From positions 1,240,001 to 1,304,000 of the forward strand of contig NZ_CP009747.1 of the NCBI RefSeq assembly GCF_000800255.1: 64,000 nt of DNA, given 5' to 3'. Of this stretch, positions 10,375-19,292 are shown in pieces. Below the pieces are notes generated by a model. The model ran no database searches and was not told where the DNA came from. It saw nothing but the letters and a program-made list of their open reading frames with translations. The position numbers and the translations under genes are program-made. The stretch's first letter is position 1. Each line of letters opens with the position of its first letter. This stretch comes from Pseudomonas parafulva. Its GTDB lineage: Bacteria > Pseudomonadota > Gammaproteobacteria > Pseudomonadales > Pseudomonadaceae.

Positions 10375-12756
10375 ATGAAATTCAGTGAACAGTGGCTGCG
10401 CGGTTGGGTCAACCCGCATGTCTCCCGTGACGAACTGGTCGCCCGCCTGTCCATGGCCGGCCTGGAAGTCGACAGTGTTACGCCGGCGGCTGGCCAGTTC
10501 AGCGGTATCGTGGTGGGTGAGATTCTCGCCACCGAACAGCATCCGGACGCCGATAAGTTGCGTGTGTGCCAGGTCAGCAACGGCCAGGAGACTTTCCAGG
10601 TTGTCTGCGGCGCGCCCAACGCTCGCCCCGGCATCAAGATCCCCTTCGCCATGATTGGCGCCGAACTGCCGGGCGACTTCAAGATCAAGAAGGCCAAGCT
10701 GCGCGGCGTCGAGTCGTTCGGTATGCTCTGCTCGGCCGCTGAACTGCAGATCAGCGAAGAAAACGACGGTTTGCTGGAGCTGGCTGCCGATGCGCCGGTG
10801 GGCGAAGACATCCGCCAGTACCTCAACCTGGATGACGCCAGCATCGAGATCGGCCTGACCCCCAACCGTGGCGATTGCCTGTCGGTGGCGGGGTTGGCGC
10901 GCGACGTCAGCGCCCTGTACGACGTCCCGGTCACCCGCCCAGTGGTACCTGCCGTGGCGGCAGTCCATGACGAAGTACGCCCGGTCGAAGTCAGCGCCCC
11001 CACCGCATGTCCGCGTTATCTGGGGCGGGTAATTCGTAACGTCGACCTGAGCAAGCCCACCCCCCTGTGGATGGTCGAGCGCCTGCGTCGCAGTGATGTG
11101 CGCAGCATCGACGCCGCCGTCGACATCACCAACTACGTCATGCTCGAGCTCGGCCAGCCCATGCACGCCTTCGATCTCGCCGAGATCAATGGTGGCATCC
11201 ACGTGCGCATGGCCGAGGAGGGCGAGAAGCTGGTGCTGCTCGACGGTCAGGAGGTTGCGCTGCGTAGCGACACGCTGGTCATCGCCGACCACTCGCGCGC
11301 CCTGGCCATCGCGGGCGTCATGGGCGGCGAGCACAGTGGCGTCAATACTGAAAAAACCCGCGATCTATTCCTGGAAAGCGCGTTCTTCGAGCCGGTGTCC
11401 GTCGCTGGCAAGGCGCGCTCCTACGGCCTGCACACCGATGCCTCGCACCGTTTCGAGCGTGGAGTCGATTCGCAACTGGCCCGCGAAGCCATGGAGCGTG
11501 CTACGGGCTTGGTGTTGGAGATCGTAGGCGGTGAGGCCGGCCCGATTGTCGAAGCCGTGAGCGAGCAACACCTGCCCAAGGTCGCGCCGGTCACCCTGCG
11601 CGCTGAGCGCCTCAGCCAGATGCTCGGCATGGACATGGATCCTGCCCAGGTCGAGCAGTTGCTCAATGCCCTGGAGCTGAAAACTCAGTCCAATGGGGAA
11701 GGAGTGTGGACTGTCCAGATCCCGAGTCATCGTTTCGACATTAGCCTTGAAGTCGATTTGATCGAAGAGCTGGCGCGTCTGTACGGTTACAACAACCTGC
11801 CAGTGCGCTATCCACAAGCTCGCCTGGCACCCAAGGCTCGTTCGGAGGCCCGCGGCGAGCTGCCGATTCTGCGTCGTCTGTTGGTGGCCCGCGGCTACCA
11901 AGAAGCGATCACCTACAGCTTCATCGATCCCAAGTTGTTCGAGCTGTTCACGCCAGGTGTCGAACCGCTGCTGTTGGCCAACCCGATTTCCAGCGACATG
12001 GCCGCCATGCGCGCCTCGCTGTGGCCGGGTCTGATCAAGGCGCTGCAGCATAACCTCAACCGCCAGCAAGATCGCGTGCGTCTGTTCGAAAGCGGCCTGC
12101 GCTTCGTTGGACAACTGGGCGACCTCAAACAGCAACCGATGATTGCCGGCGTGATGACTGGAAGTCGCCTGCCAGAAGGCTGGGCCAACGGCCGTGATAG
12201 CGTCGATTTCTTCGATGTCAAAGCCGACGTCGAGGCTCTGTTGGGCTACTCGGGTGCGCTGTCCGACTTCACCTTCAGCGCAGGCAACCATCCGGCCCTG
12301 CACCCTGGTCAGACCGCCCGTATCGAGCGTGCCGGCAAGGAAGTGGGCTATGTGGGCGCCATCCATCCGGAACTGGCCAGGACGCTGGGTCTGGAGCGTC
12401 CGGTGTTCTTCTTCGAGTTAGTGCTGGGCGATGTGGTCGAAGGCCGCTTGCCGAAGTTCAGCGAGCTGTCCAAGTTCCCTGAAACCCGTCGCGACCTGGC
12501 ATTGATTGCAGGCCGAGAGGTTGCTTCGAGTGCGGTGCTTGAATTGATTCGTGACAATGCAGGCGAATGGCTCACAGACCTCAGGCTGTTTGATGTCTAC
12601 CAGGGTAAAGGCATTGATCCTGATAGAAAAAGCCTGGCGGTCGGCTTGACCTGGCAGCATCCATCGCGCACTCTTAACGACGATGAGGTGAACGCCAGCT
12701 TGCAGAATATCCTCACCTCGCTCGAACACAGGTTGAACACCACGTTAAGGAAATAA
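10375..12756 (+). CDS. pheT: Phenylalanine-tRNA ligase beta subunit
   Basis: Non-catalytic subunit that performs tRNA binding and editing of mischarged Tyr-tRNA-Phe. 793 residues, full length. Domains in order: EMAP-II-like tRNA-binding domain (about 40-150, [20 protein letters not shown]), B3/B4 editing domain (about 210-370), B5 domain (about 400-470), catalytic-like core, and C-terminal FDX-ACB anticodon-binding domain ([17 protein letters not shown] onward). An AGGAG Shine-Dalgarno precedes the start. ihfA begins 4 bases after the stop. Confidence 0.97.
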
Positions 12757-12760
12757 CGGC

Positions 12761-13063
12761 ATGGGTGCTCTGACGAAAGCTGAGATGGCCGAAAGGCTGT
12801 ACGAGGAGCTGGGGCTGAACAAGCGCGAGGCCAAGGAGCTGGTCGAGCTTTTTTTCGAAGAAATTCGTCATGCGCTTGAAGAGAACGAGCAGGTCAAGTT
12901 GTCCGGTTTCGGTAACTTCGATCTTCGCGATAAACGCCAGCGGCCGGGCCGCAACCCCAAAACCGGGGAAGAGATCCCGATCACCGCTCGCCGTGTCGTC
13001 ACCTTTCGTCCAGGGCAGAAACTGAAAGCCCGGGTTGAGGCCTATGCTGGAACCAAGTCATAA
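12761..13063 (+). CDS. ihfA: Integration host factor alpha subunit
   Basis: DNA-bending nucleoid protein, heterodimer partner of IhfB. 100 residues. Starts [22 protein letters not shown] and contains the DNA-intercalating arm [29 protein letters not shown] with the conserved Pro. Position directly after pheT is conserved with E. coli (himA). Its last 20 bases overlap the start of the MerR-family gene, implying co-translation. Confidence 0.97.
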
Positions 13064-13400
13064 CGACGAGCTGCCCCCCATTCCGGGGAAACGCTACTTC
13101 ACCATTGGTGAGGTGAGCGAGCTCTGTGCGGTAAAGCCGCACGTGCTCCGTTATTGGGAACAAGAGTTCCCGCAGCTCAATCCGGTCAAGCGTCGCGGTA
13201 ATAGGCGGTATTATCAGCGTCAGGACGTTTTGATGATTCGGCAAATCCGCGCCTTGCTGTATGACCAAGGCTTCACCATTGGCGGGGCGCGCTTGCGGCT
13301 CTCCAGTGATGAGGCCAAGGATGATACGACCCAGTACAAGCAGCTGATTCGGCAGATGCTTGTCGAGTTGGAGGATGTGCTGGTGGTGCTGAAGAAGTGA
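13044..13400 (+). CDS. MerR-family transcriptional regulator
   Basis: 118-residue small MerR-type protein. The helix-turn-helix is [40 protein letters not shown], followed by a second helix pair ([27 protein letters not shown]) and a C-terminal coiled coil for dimerisation ([21 protein letters not shown]). No cysteines for metal sensing are seen in the C-terminus, so it is not a mercury or copper type. Start 13044 is chosen over an ATG nine bases earlier because the protein family begins MLEPSHND. The gene-pair order ihfA-merR-tRNA-Pro is a Pseudomonas hallmark; the target is unknown. Confidence 0.9.
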
Positions 13401-13500
13401 TCTGTCGACTGAGCGATGGAAAATTTTTGAAAAAAAGCTTCCATTATTCAAAAGGTTAGGTTAAATTCTTCACCGTTCTCAGCGGTATAGAGAATGATGT

Positions 13501-13577
13501 CGGGGCGTAGCGCAGCCCGGTAGCGCACTTGCATGGGGTGCAAGGGGTCGAGTGTTCGAATCACTCCGTCCCGACCA
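13501..13577 (+). tRNA. tRNA-Pro (anticodon GGG)
   Basis: 77-base cloverleaf with encoded CCA. Acceptor stem CGGGGCG pairs with CGTCCCG; anticodon stem CTTGC / GCAAG encloses the loop ATGGGGT with anticodon GGG; T arm is GAGTG-TTCGAAT-CACTC. A rho-independent terminator follows 12 bases later. The 3' half is a common integration site for tyrosine-recombinase elements. Confidence 0.97.
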
Positions 13578-13589
13578 AAATACTCCAAG

Positions 13590-13623
13590 AAATCCAGTCA
13601 CTTAGCGGTGGCTGGATTTTTTT
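13590..13623 (+). terminator. Rho-independent terminator of tRNA-Pro
   Basis: 12-bp stem (13590-13601 with 13608-13619, core AATCCAG / CTGGATT) closing a 6-base loop and followed by seven T residues. Confidence 0.9.
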
Positions 13624-13668
13624 ATGGGCTTTTGTCCACAAAAGCCGCGCACAACCTGCGCAATCTTT

Positions 13669-13830
13669 TCAAGCGCAGTCACTCATATCGAAGTTTGCTT
13701 CGACCTCAGACCAGACCACATCCTCGTGCCTATTGTGGTAGCTCTTGATCATGTTCTCCGTGATGTGCCCGGCTATTGTCTCGCCATCTTCCCGATCCGT
13801 TTTTGAGGTGGATCGATAGTGCTCGGACTC
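13669..13830 (-). pseudogene. Remnant of a phage-type tyrosine integrase C-terminus
   Basis: Read on the minus strand, the frame ending at the TGA 13671-13669 gives TDREDGETIAGHITENMIKS followed by YHNRHEDVVWSEVEANFDM. This resembles the tail of phage/island integrases: the GHxxExM helix, an active-site-type Tyr (SYHNRH) and a W-x-E-V end. Only about 40-50 recognisable residues remain, no start is seen, and the upstream part of the frame (Arg/Cys-rich) does not look protein-coding. It lies 92 bases beyond the tRNA-Pro 3' end and points toward it, the geometry left by an integrated element. The rest of the 410-base gap 13578-13988 holds only the tRNA terminator and the next promoter. Confidence 0.45.
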
Positions 13831-13988
13831 CGTGGGAGCGCGGCATGTGTACCTCAGTCGGGAGCGAATGCCTACTGCGGAGCAGATGGACCTGTAGCAA
13901 ACACGACAGCTCCCTTGACGCCCTCCGAACCTTGTCTATGGTCAGATGACATATCCCTATTTCTCAACACCCGTAAGGAGTAGTACCT

Positions 13989-14252
13989 ATGTTCAAACGG
14001 ACCTTGACCCTCACCGCTGTCGCTTTCAGCGCGCTCATGGCCACCTCGCTCGTTCATGCCGAAGGCGATGTCGCCAAAGATGTTCGAGACGGCGTCCGTG
14101 ACGTTGACCGTGGTGTCGATCACGATGCCAAAGAAATCGACAAGGGCGTCAAGCACGACGACAAGGAGATCGACAAAGGCCTGAAGCACGACGACAAAGA
14201 GCGCCACAAAGAAGACAAGCACCTCGACAAAGAAGCCAAAAAGCATCTCTGA
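13989..14252 (+). CDS. Secreted hydrophilic protein with 11-residue repeats (copy A)
   Basis: 87 residues: Sec signal peptide (MFKRTLTLTAVAFSALMATSLVHA, cleavage near VHA-EG) and a mature part made almost wholly of Asp, Lys, His and Glu. From about residue 41 it is built of 11-residue units: VDHDAKEIDKG, VKHDDKEIDKG, LKHDDKERHKE, DKHLDKEAKKHL. No cysteines or hydrophobic core are present. Such hendecad, hydrophilic composition recalls hydrophilin/LEA-like stress proteins, but this is only a resemblance. A paralogue lies at 14878 and a different small secreted protein between them. A ribosome-binding AAGGAG precedes the start. Confidence 0.75.
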   Translation: MFKRTLTLTAVAFSALMATSLVHAEGDVAKDVRDGVRDVDRGVDHDAKEIDKGVKHDDKEIDKGLKHDDKERHKEDKHLDKEAKKHL

Positions 14253-14286
14253 TCTTACCGCTTAGTCGATCAAGGAAAACTGCCTT

Positions 14287-14526
14287 ATGAAGAAGACCTT
14301 AGCACTGTTGTTCTGCGCAGTTCTGCTTCCTGGTGTCGCAATGGCCAAAGAGGATCGCCACAAGTGCGAGTCTGCTTTGGACAAACTGAAAGATGCCACT
14401 GAAGCCACCTTCACAGGTAATGGCCATCATGAGCACCAGCAGGCAAAAGAGGCTCACAAGTCTGGTGATTACAAGAAATGTGCTGACCAGGCAGAGAAAG
14501 CCCTGTCTCATCAGAAGCCGGGCTGA
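14287..14526 (+). CDS. Small exported His/Lys-rich protein with two cysteines
   Basis: 79 residues with signal peptide MKKTLALLFCAVLLPGVAMA (cleavage near AMA-KE). The mature 59 residues are charged and helical (HKCESALDKLKDATEATF, HEHQQAKEAHKSGDYKKCAD), with two cysteines that could form a disulfide and a His cluster GNGHHEHQQ. No known domain is recognised. It begins 34 bases after copy A of the hendecad-repeat protein, likely in the same transcript, and ends at a strong terminator. Confidence 0.75.
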   Translation: MKKTLALLFCAVLLPGVAMAKEDRHKCESALDKLKDATEATFTGNGHHEHQQAKEAHKSGDYKKCADQAEKALSHQKPG

Positions 14527-14561
14527 CCGTCAGATTTGATCATTGATCCCTATGTTGCAAG

Positions 14562-14583
14562 AGGGCTGCATTGCAGCCCTTTT
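14562..14583 (+). terminator. Rho-independent terminator
   Basis: Stem AGGGCTGC / GCAGCCCT with a 3-base loop and TTTT. It ends the two-gene secreted-protein unit. The remainder of the gap up to 14877 shows no credible coding sequence and presumably holds the promoter of the next gene. Confidence 0.88.
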
Positions 14584-14877
14584 CATTGGTTCGCTTTTTG
14601 ATACCTACGACTCGATCTGCATTTTTGAGCGCTGTGCGTGCCCTACACGGATGAAGGTACGTTCATCTTATCCACGACTCCAAGCCCACAACGACTTCAG
14701 CCAAAGTCCCATCCATCAGCCACTTCAGCTCATCGCCGCTCGTCAATCAGCTCCGTTTTCGATCCTGCCAAACGCACCCCAGATTAAACCCCGTTTACCT
14801 ACCTTTTTTCGTGTCTGCCTTCGGCTACAGTCAGCTTGCAAGACCCAAGAACATACCCCCTCGAAGGAAGTGCTGAC

Positions 14878-15108
14878 ATGATCAAGAAAACGGTTGCTGC
14901 GATTGCGATTGCCCTGACCACCCTCATGACGGTGTCCATGGCACAGGCGGAAGGCGAGGTGGCAAAGGGTGTCCGGCATGATGTCCGCGAAGTGGACAAG
15001 GGTGCTAAACATGACGGAAAGGAAATCGACAAAGGCGCTCATCACCTGAACAAAGAACGCCACAAAGAAGGCAAGCACATCGACAAGACGGTGAAGAAAG
15101 ACCTGTGA
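14878..15108 (+). CDS. Secreted hydrophilic protein with 11-residue repeats (copy B)
   Basis: 76 residues, clearly paralogous to the protein at 13989. Signal peptide MIKKTVAAIAIALTTLMTVSMAQA, then EGEVAKGVRHDVREVDKG and hendecad units AKHDGKEIDKG and AHHLNKERHKE, ending GKHIDKTVKKDL. It is one 11-residue unit shorter than copy A, consistent with repeat expansion or loss after duplication. The start at 14878 has GAAGGAAG just upstream and begins the signal peptide exactly. It has its own terminator. Envelope location is predicted; function is unknown. Confidence 0.75.
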   Translation: MIKKTVAAIAIALTTLMTVSMAQAEGEVAKGVRHDVREVDKGAKHDGKEIDKGAHHLNKERHKEGKHIDKTVKKDL

Positions 15109-15140
15109 GGCGTCGATAACCTTTAGCGACTCAATGCCAT

Positions 15141-15170
15141 AGAGGGCCGCAATGCGGCCCTCTTTCTTTC
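15141..15170 (+). terminator. Rho-independent terminator
   Basis: 10-bp stem AGAGGGCCGC / GCGGCCCTCT with an AAT loop followed by TTTCTTTC. It terminates copy B; on the other strand it lies just beyond the end of the YeeE/YedE genes. Confidence 0.88.
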
Positions 15171-15210
15171 TCTGTGAAAGACGGTCTCCAAGAAACAGTC
15201 GTCAAGACGT

Positions 15211-15621
15211 CTACCGCTTCTCCAACTGCGCGAAGACCCACATCCCTATCAGCATCGCCGTCACGAACAGCAGCACCTGCCAACGTCCCGTTGCCAGCAG
15301 CACTACAGCCGGCCCAGGGCAGAGCCCGGCCAATCCCCAACCCACGCCGAACAGCAGGCTGCCGCCCACCAGGCGCGCATCCAGCGCCCGTTTGCTGGGC
15401 AATTGGATGGGTACGTCGAGCAGCGAGTGCGTGCGTTTACGCGCCCAGTTCAGAGGGATTGCAGCTACAACGATGGCGCCGGCCATCACCAACGCCAGGG
15501 ACGGGTCCCAGGTGCCGGTCACATCGAGAAACGCCAGTACCTTGGCAGGGTTGGCCATGCCGGCGAGCAGCAGGCCGAAGCCGAAGATCAGGCCAGCGAG
15601 AAGCGCGGTTAACCTGCGCAT
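15211..15621 (-). CDS. YeeE/YedE-family (sulfur transport) half-protein, C-terminal type
   Basis: 136 residues, four predicted membrane segments. Starts MRRLTALLAGLIFGFGLLLAGM and contains the conserved WGLAGLCPGPAVVLLATG motif with the family cysteine. YeeE/YedE (DUF395) proteins move thiosulfate or related sulfur compounds through a pore lined by cysteines. This is the second of two half-size genes; together they equal one full-length YeeE. The start at 15621 lies 2 bases after the stop of the partner. Upstream in-frame codons out to 15810 overlap the partner gene and are not used. Confidence 0.85.
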   Translation of the reverse strand: MRRLTALLAGLIFGFGLLLAGMANPAKVLAFLDVTGTWDPSLALVMAGAIVVAAIPLNWARKRTHSLLDVPIQLPSKRALDARLVGGSLLFGVGWGLAGLCPGPAVVLLATGRWQVLLFVTAMLIGMWVFAQLEKR

Positions 15622-15623
15622 CT

Positions 15624-16058
15624 TCAAACCCCCAGCACGTGGCGCATGAGGTAGACCGTGGCAAAGCCAGCAGCCATGAAGCACAGGGTGGCCAGCAGCG
15701 AGCGAGGCGAGAGGCGAGAAATACCGCACACACCATGGCCGCTGGTGCAGCCCCCGCCGTAGCGCGTGCCGATGCCGACCAGCAGGCCGGCGATGGCCAA
15801 GATCGGCCAATTGGCGTGGATGTCGATCTCAGGCAGCACGGTGAACAGTCCCCACAGCAGCGGTGCCAACAGCAGACCCAGCAGGAATAGGGCCTTTTCA
15901 CTCCAGCCCTCGCTGCCGCGCTGCAATACGCTGCCGAGCAGGCCGCTGATGCCGGCGATGCGGCCGTTGGCGACGATGAACAGGCTGGCGGACAGGCCGA
16001 TCAGCGCGCCGCCGGCCAGTGACGCCCATGGCGTGAAATTGCTCCAGTCGATAGTCAT
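15624..16058 (-). CDS. YeeE/YedE-family (sulfur transport) half-protein, N-terminal type
   Basis: 144 residues with about four membrane segments. Starts [21 protein letters not shown] after a clean AGGAG Shine-Dalgarno, which decides for 16058 rather than the ATG further upstream. The family signature [30 protein letters not shown] carries two conserved cysteines. First gene of the two-gene unit with the 136-residue partner. The sulfurtransferase and ArsR-type regulator often found beside such pairs are absent here, so the substrate stays open. Confidence 0.87.
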   Translation of the reverse strand: MTIDWSNFTPWASLAGGALIGLSASLFIVANGRIAGISGLLGSVLQRGSEGWSEKALFLLGLLLAPLLWGLFTVLPEIDIHANWPILAIAGLLVGIGTRYGGGCTSGHGVCGISRLSPRSLLATLCFMAAGFATVYLMRHVLGV

Positions 16059-16182
16059 GCGGCCTCTCCTGTGGAGACGGTTGTGTCGGAGTCTGGCGGG
16101 CGATGATAGCAAAATGGCTGTCTGGACAGCGTCGCCGCGGGCCCGGAAAATCTGACGTTTGAGCTGCGGACCAGGGCCGGTC

Positions 16183-16899
16183 ATGAATTCTTCCTACAGC
16201 GCACTATTGCTCCCGCTGATTCTCGTTGTTACCTCGCTCGCTGCCTGCGTACCTTAGCAGCGCGAACGGCCAGCCTACGCGGACCTGTGCCAGTCCGCGT
16301 TCGAGTTCAAAGCAGTCGGCCCCAAAGGCGAAACCACGCTTCACCTGGAAACCTACCTCTACGATCATGCTGCGCGCTGGAGCGACCAGCCGTTCCAGCA
16401 GGTGCTGCATGTGCGGTATCCCGGCGAGCAATACAAGCGAGCGGAGTTCTACGTGCAATTGATCGCCTACAACGAGGACCGGCGCCGGCCCACGTTTACC
16501 TCCAGTCGCGGTGAAGCACCGATTCCGATGCTGTACGACAGCCGACAGGCGTACATCACTTTCGAGGACGGCTCACAGCTCAAAGCGCGGCCTGAAGTGT
16601 ACGTGGGGAGCAACGAGACCTACGACTATCCATGGAAAGACGAGCGCGACGCTCGGCCTTCGCCGTACGACATCAACAGTGATGAAGTGCACCGGCTGAT
16701 TCCAAAGATCACCAACAACACACGTTATGGCTCGACGTACGTGATTTTTCCGACGGATAAGTTCGCACCGGACTCGAAATGGACTATTCATCTGGGTGAG
16801 CTGCAGGTTCAGGGGCGCAGGATCGAGATCCCGCCGCTGGAGCTTTGTCATCATCCGGTCAAGCGCTGGATCGGTATCGAGCCTTTGATGCGGCCCTGA
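16183..16899 (+). pseudogene. Lipoprotein gene interrupted by an amber codon
   Basis: An ATG at 16183 opens a lipoprotein signal peptide (MNSSYSALLLPLILVVTSLAAC, lipobox LAAC). Two codons after the lipobox cysteine there is TAG at 16255-16257. The same frame then continues for 213 codons (QREPAYADLCQ-like start, ending WIGIEPLMRP) with good coding character: Tyr/Asp/Glu/Arg-rich, no further stops. One base change (CAG to TAG) explains it. Without the signal peptide the rest cannot be exported; internal starts such as GTG 16402 would give a fragment. I do not recognise the domain. A sequencing error is possible. Confidence 0.7.
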
Positions 16900-17089
16900 T
16901 CATAAGGGCCGGCGCTCTATTTGCTTGCGACCCGTATCCTTGGCCAGTAGCCTCGACGCTTCCTTGCATCTGCTTCGAGGATGCTGCGGCCAGCCGCGAC
17001 GCTCGGTAACCGGGCGATGTTGATCGGATTGAACGTTTCAGCTCGCGATTGCGTCGGTACTTCCAAGTGTCTTTCAACGGAGGTACCCC

Positions 17090-18163
17090 ATGAAGTATCG
17101 AGCACTCGGCAACACTGGCCTGTTGGTATCCGAGCTGGTGGTGGGCACGGTCCCATTCGGTGGGCGTGGCGCATTCGGGAAAACCGGCAGTGTGGACGTT
17201 GATCTGGCTCGACGTCAGTTCGACCTGGCGTTCGAGGCGGGAGTCAACCTGGTCGACACCGCTGACTTGTACTCTCACGGTTTGGCTGAGGAAATCGTCG
17301 GCAAAGCACTGGGTGCCAAACGTCAGTCGATCATTCTCGCCAGCAAGGCGCGCAGCCCGATGGGGGATAACCCCAACGACAGCGGTGCCTCGCGTTATCA
17401 CCTGATCCGCGCCTGCGAGGCCAGCCTCAAGCGCCTGGGCACTGACCATATCGACCTGTACCAGATCCACAACTGGGACGGTATCACCCCGGTGGAGGAA
17501 ACCCTGGCGGCGCTGGAACACTTGGTGCAGAGCGGCAAGGTCCGCTATTTCGGCACTTCCAACTATACCGCCTGGCAGATGATGAAGACCCTGGGCAGCG
17601 CGCGACTCAATGGCTGGCAACAGCCGGTGTCGCAGCAAATCTATTACACCCCCGAGGCACGCGAGGCGGAGTACGAACTGCTGCCGATGGCGCTGGACCA
17701 AGGCTTGGCGACCCTCGTATGGGGGCCGCTGGGCGAGGGTCTGCTTACCGGCAAGGTGCGCCGTGGTCAGCAGACGCCGCCAGGCACACGCCAGGGTAAT
17801 AACTGGCCAGAACCCTACGTGCATGACCGTGAGCGCGCCTACGACATCATCGAGACCTTGATCGAAGTTGGTCAGCGCCACGGCTGTTCGCCGGCGCGGG
17901 TGTGCCTGGCATGGCTCAAGGACCGCCCGGGCATCACCAGTGTGATCACTGCTGGCCGTTCGCTCGAGCAGTTGCAAGACAACCTGCAGGCGGTGGATCT
18001 GGTGCTGACGGCCGAGGATCTGGCACAGATCGAGCAAGCTACTCGCATTGCACCGCAGTATCCCTACTGGCATCGGATTGCAGCCGAGATGGATCGCATC
18101 GACCCGGCCGAGGCGCCGTTCATCGCACTGTATCGTGAAACCATGAAGCAGCGCGGCGAATGA
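17090..18163 (+). CDS. Aldo/keto reductase
   Basis: 357-residue NADPH-dependent oxidoreductase of the AKR superfamily (TIM barrel). The catalytic tetrad is visible: Asp and Tyr in LVDTADLYSHGLAEEIVG, Lys in IILASKAR, His in LYQIHNWDG. The C-terminal cofactor-binding segment is TSVITAGRSLEQLQDNLQAV. GGAGG lies 6 bases before the ATG. The nearest relatives by appearance are YajO/Tas-like soluble reductases; the substrate cannot be read. The 190-base gap upstream shows no gene. Confidence 0.88.
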   Translation: MKYRALGNTGLLVSELVVGTVPFGGRGAFGKTGSVDVDLARRQFDLAFEAGVNLVDTADLYSHGLAEEIVGKALGAKRQSIILASKARSPMGDNPNDSGASRYHLIRACEASLKRLGTDHIDLYQIHNWDGITPVEETLAALEHLVQSGKVRYFGTSNYTAWQMMKTLGSARLNGWQQPVSQQIYYTPEAREAEYELLPMALDQGLATLVWGPLGEGLLTGKVRRGQQTPPGTRQGNNWPEPYVHDRERAYDIIETLIEVGQRHGCSPARVCLAWLKDRPGITSVITAGRSLEQLQDNLQAVDLVLTAEDLAQIEQATRIAPQYPYWHRIAAEMDRIDPAEAPFIALYRETMKQRGE

Positions 18164-18223
18164 CAGGATGCGAGGCGGCAGTCTGTCTGCCGCTTTCCCA
18201 CGACTCGGCGGCTGTCGGCCTTC

Positions 18224-19090
18224 CTACTGAAACAGTGATTTCAGGAACGAGCCAGGCCCTGGCAATGTTCCAATTTCGACCTCCGCGGCATCTGCCGCCT
18301 GAGCCCTCACCCCGAACACCGTACTGTGGTCGTCTTGACTGCGAGCGAAAGCGATATAGCCATTCTCCAAGGGATGCACGTACTCGCCGGAGCGATAGCC
18401 GGGATAGTTCGGCGTTTGGTGGAAGTCGCTCTTGAACGCGACGATCGTCACCAGTGCCTTGAAGGTCGGGCTGAAGTTTTCCGTAGCGTAGCTATAGCCC
18501 ATTGAAAGGAGAACGCCGGCATACAGGGCGCCCAGACCATGGAAGATCATCATCTGGCGGGGCGGCCCGGTCATAGGCTTGCTTCGCCACGGGTTGATCA
18601 AAAAGGCCAATTGTTGCCACACCGCCTCGAAGGGCAGGGTGATGAAGGCGACGATCATGATCATTACCGCCGCCAGTCCGAGCAGGATCCCCACCACCGC
18701 AAACCAGGCTGGCAGATAGAACAGCGCAGCCAGGAAGCCGACTGTGAGATCGAAGCTTTGGGGCGGTAGGCCCAGGCTCTCGGCCACCGCAAATCGGGCG
18801 CAGGCAGTGGCGATCAGCAGCGCCAGCAAATGCAGCAAGATGATGGGCGTTTTTGCGAAGGGCCTGTCCCAGGCGGCGTGCACCCAACGCGTCAAAGGCA
18901 GGCACCAAGCGATGAATCCGCACAGTACCAACGCACTGGTCAGGCCGGTGAGCGCAGTGAGCGAAGGAAGCCCAGTCTTCAGGTGACAGGCGAAGCCGAG
19001 CAGGTAGAGGACTATCGATGCGAGGTAGAAACGGTGGGAGACGGGGGTGTGCCGGTAGGCGTCGAGCAGTTTGGTTTTTAGCGCGTTCAT
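18224..19090 (-). CDS. Integral membrane protein of unknown function
   Basis: 288 residues from MNALKTKLLDAYRHTPVSHRF (an ATG 18 bases upstream is the alternative start). About five hydrophobic helices lie in the first 180 residues (FYLASIVLYLLGFACHL, LVLCGFIAWCLPL, IILLHLLALLIATACARF, GFLAALFYLPAWFAVVGILL, AAVMIMIVAFITLPF). A soluble C-terminal domain follows (YATENFSPTFKALVTIVAFKSDFHQTPNYPGY onward) that ends in ALEVEIG-like strands, presumably periplasmic. No family is recognised. It stands alone between convergent and codirectional neighbours; 19091-19292 shows nothing else. Confidence 0.7.
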   Translation of the reverse strand: MNALKTKLLDAYRHTPVSHRFYLASIVLYLLGFACHLKTGLPSLTALTGLTSALVLCGFIAWCLPLTRWVHAAWDRPFAKTPIILLHLLALLIATACARFAVAESLGLPPQSFDLTVGFLAALFYLPAWFAVVGILLGLAAVMIMIVAFITLPFEAVWQQLAFLINPWRSKPMTGPPRQMMIFHGLGALYAGVLLSMGYSYATENFSPTFKALVTIVAFKSDFHQTPNYPGYRSGEYVHPLENGYIAFARSQDDHSTVFGVRAQAADAAEVEIGTLPGPGSFLKSLFQ

Positions 19091-19292
19091 GGGCAGGTCA
19101 GATTCCATTCAGTCAGTTCAGCCACGACCGCACGCCTGGGTGGCGATGGATCGGTTGCGAATTTTCTGAGGTGGAAGCTGTTCCTGCAAGGTGAAGCAGG
19201 CGCGCCGCGCTGTAGGTCGGTTCGCAAAAGCCGCTTGTCGCCTAGGCGACAGGACGCTGGCAGCCGAAGTGCTGTCAGCGCCACGCCGCGGT

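Noticed and set aside
13820..13880. REP-like sequence (GTGGGAGCG...) near the integrase remnant
   Set aside because: Only part of a Pseudomonas REP consensus is present and no clear hairpin or second copy is seen in the window.
14543..14881. A 112-codon plus-strand frame between the small secreted genes
   Set aside because: It runs through the terminator hairpin, ends at the start of copy B, and has no signal, domain or good ribosome site.
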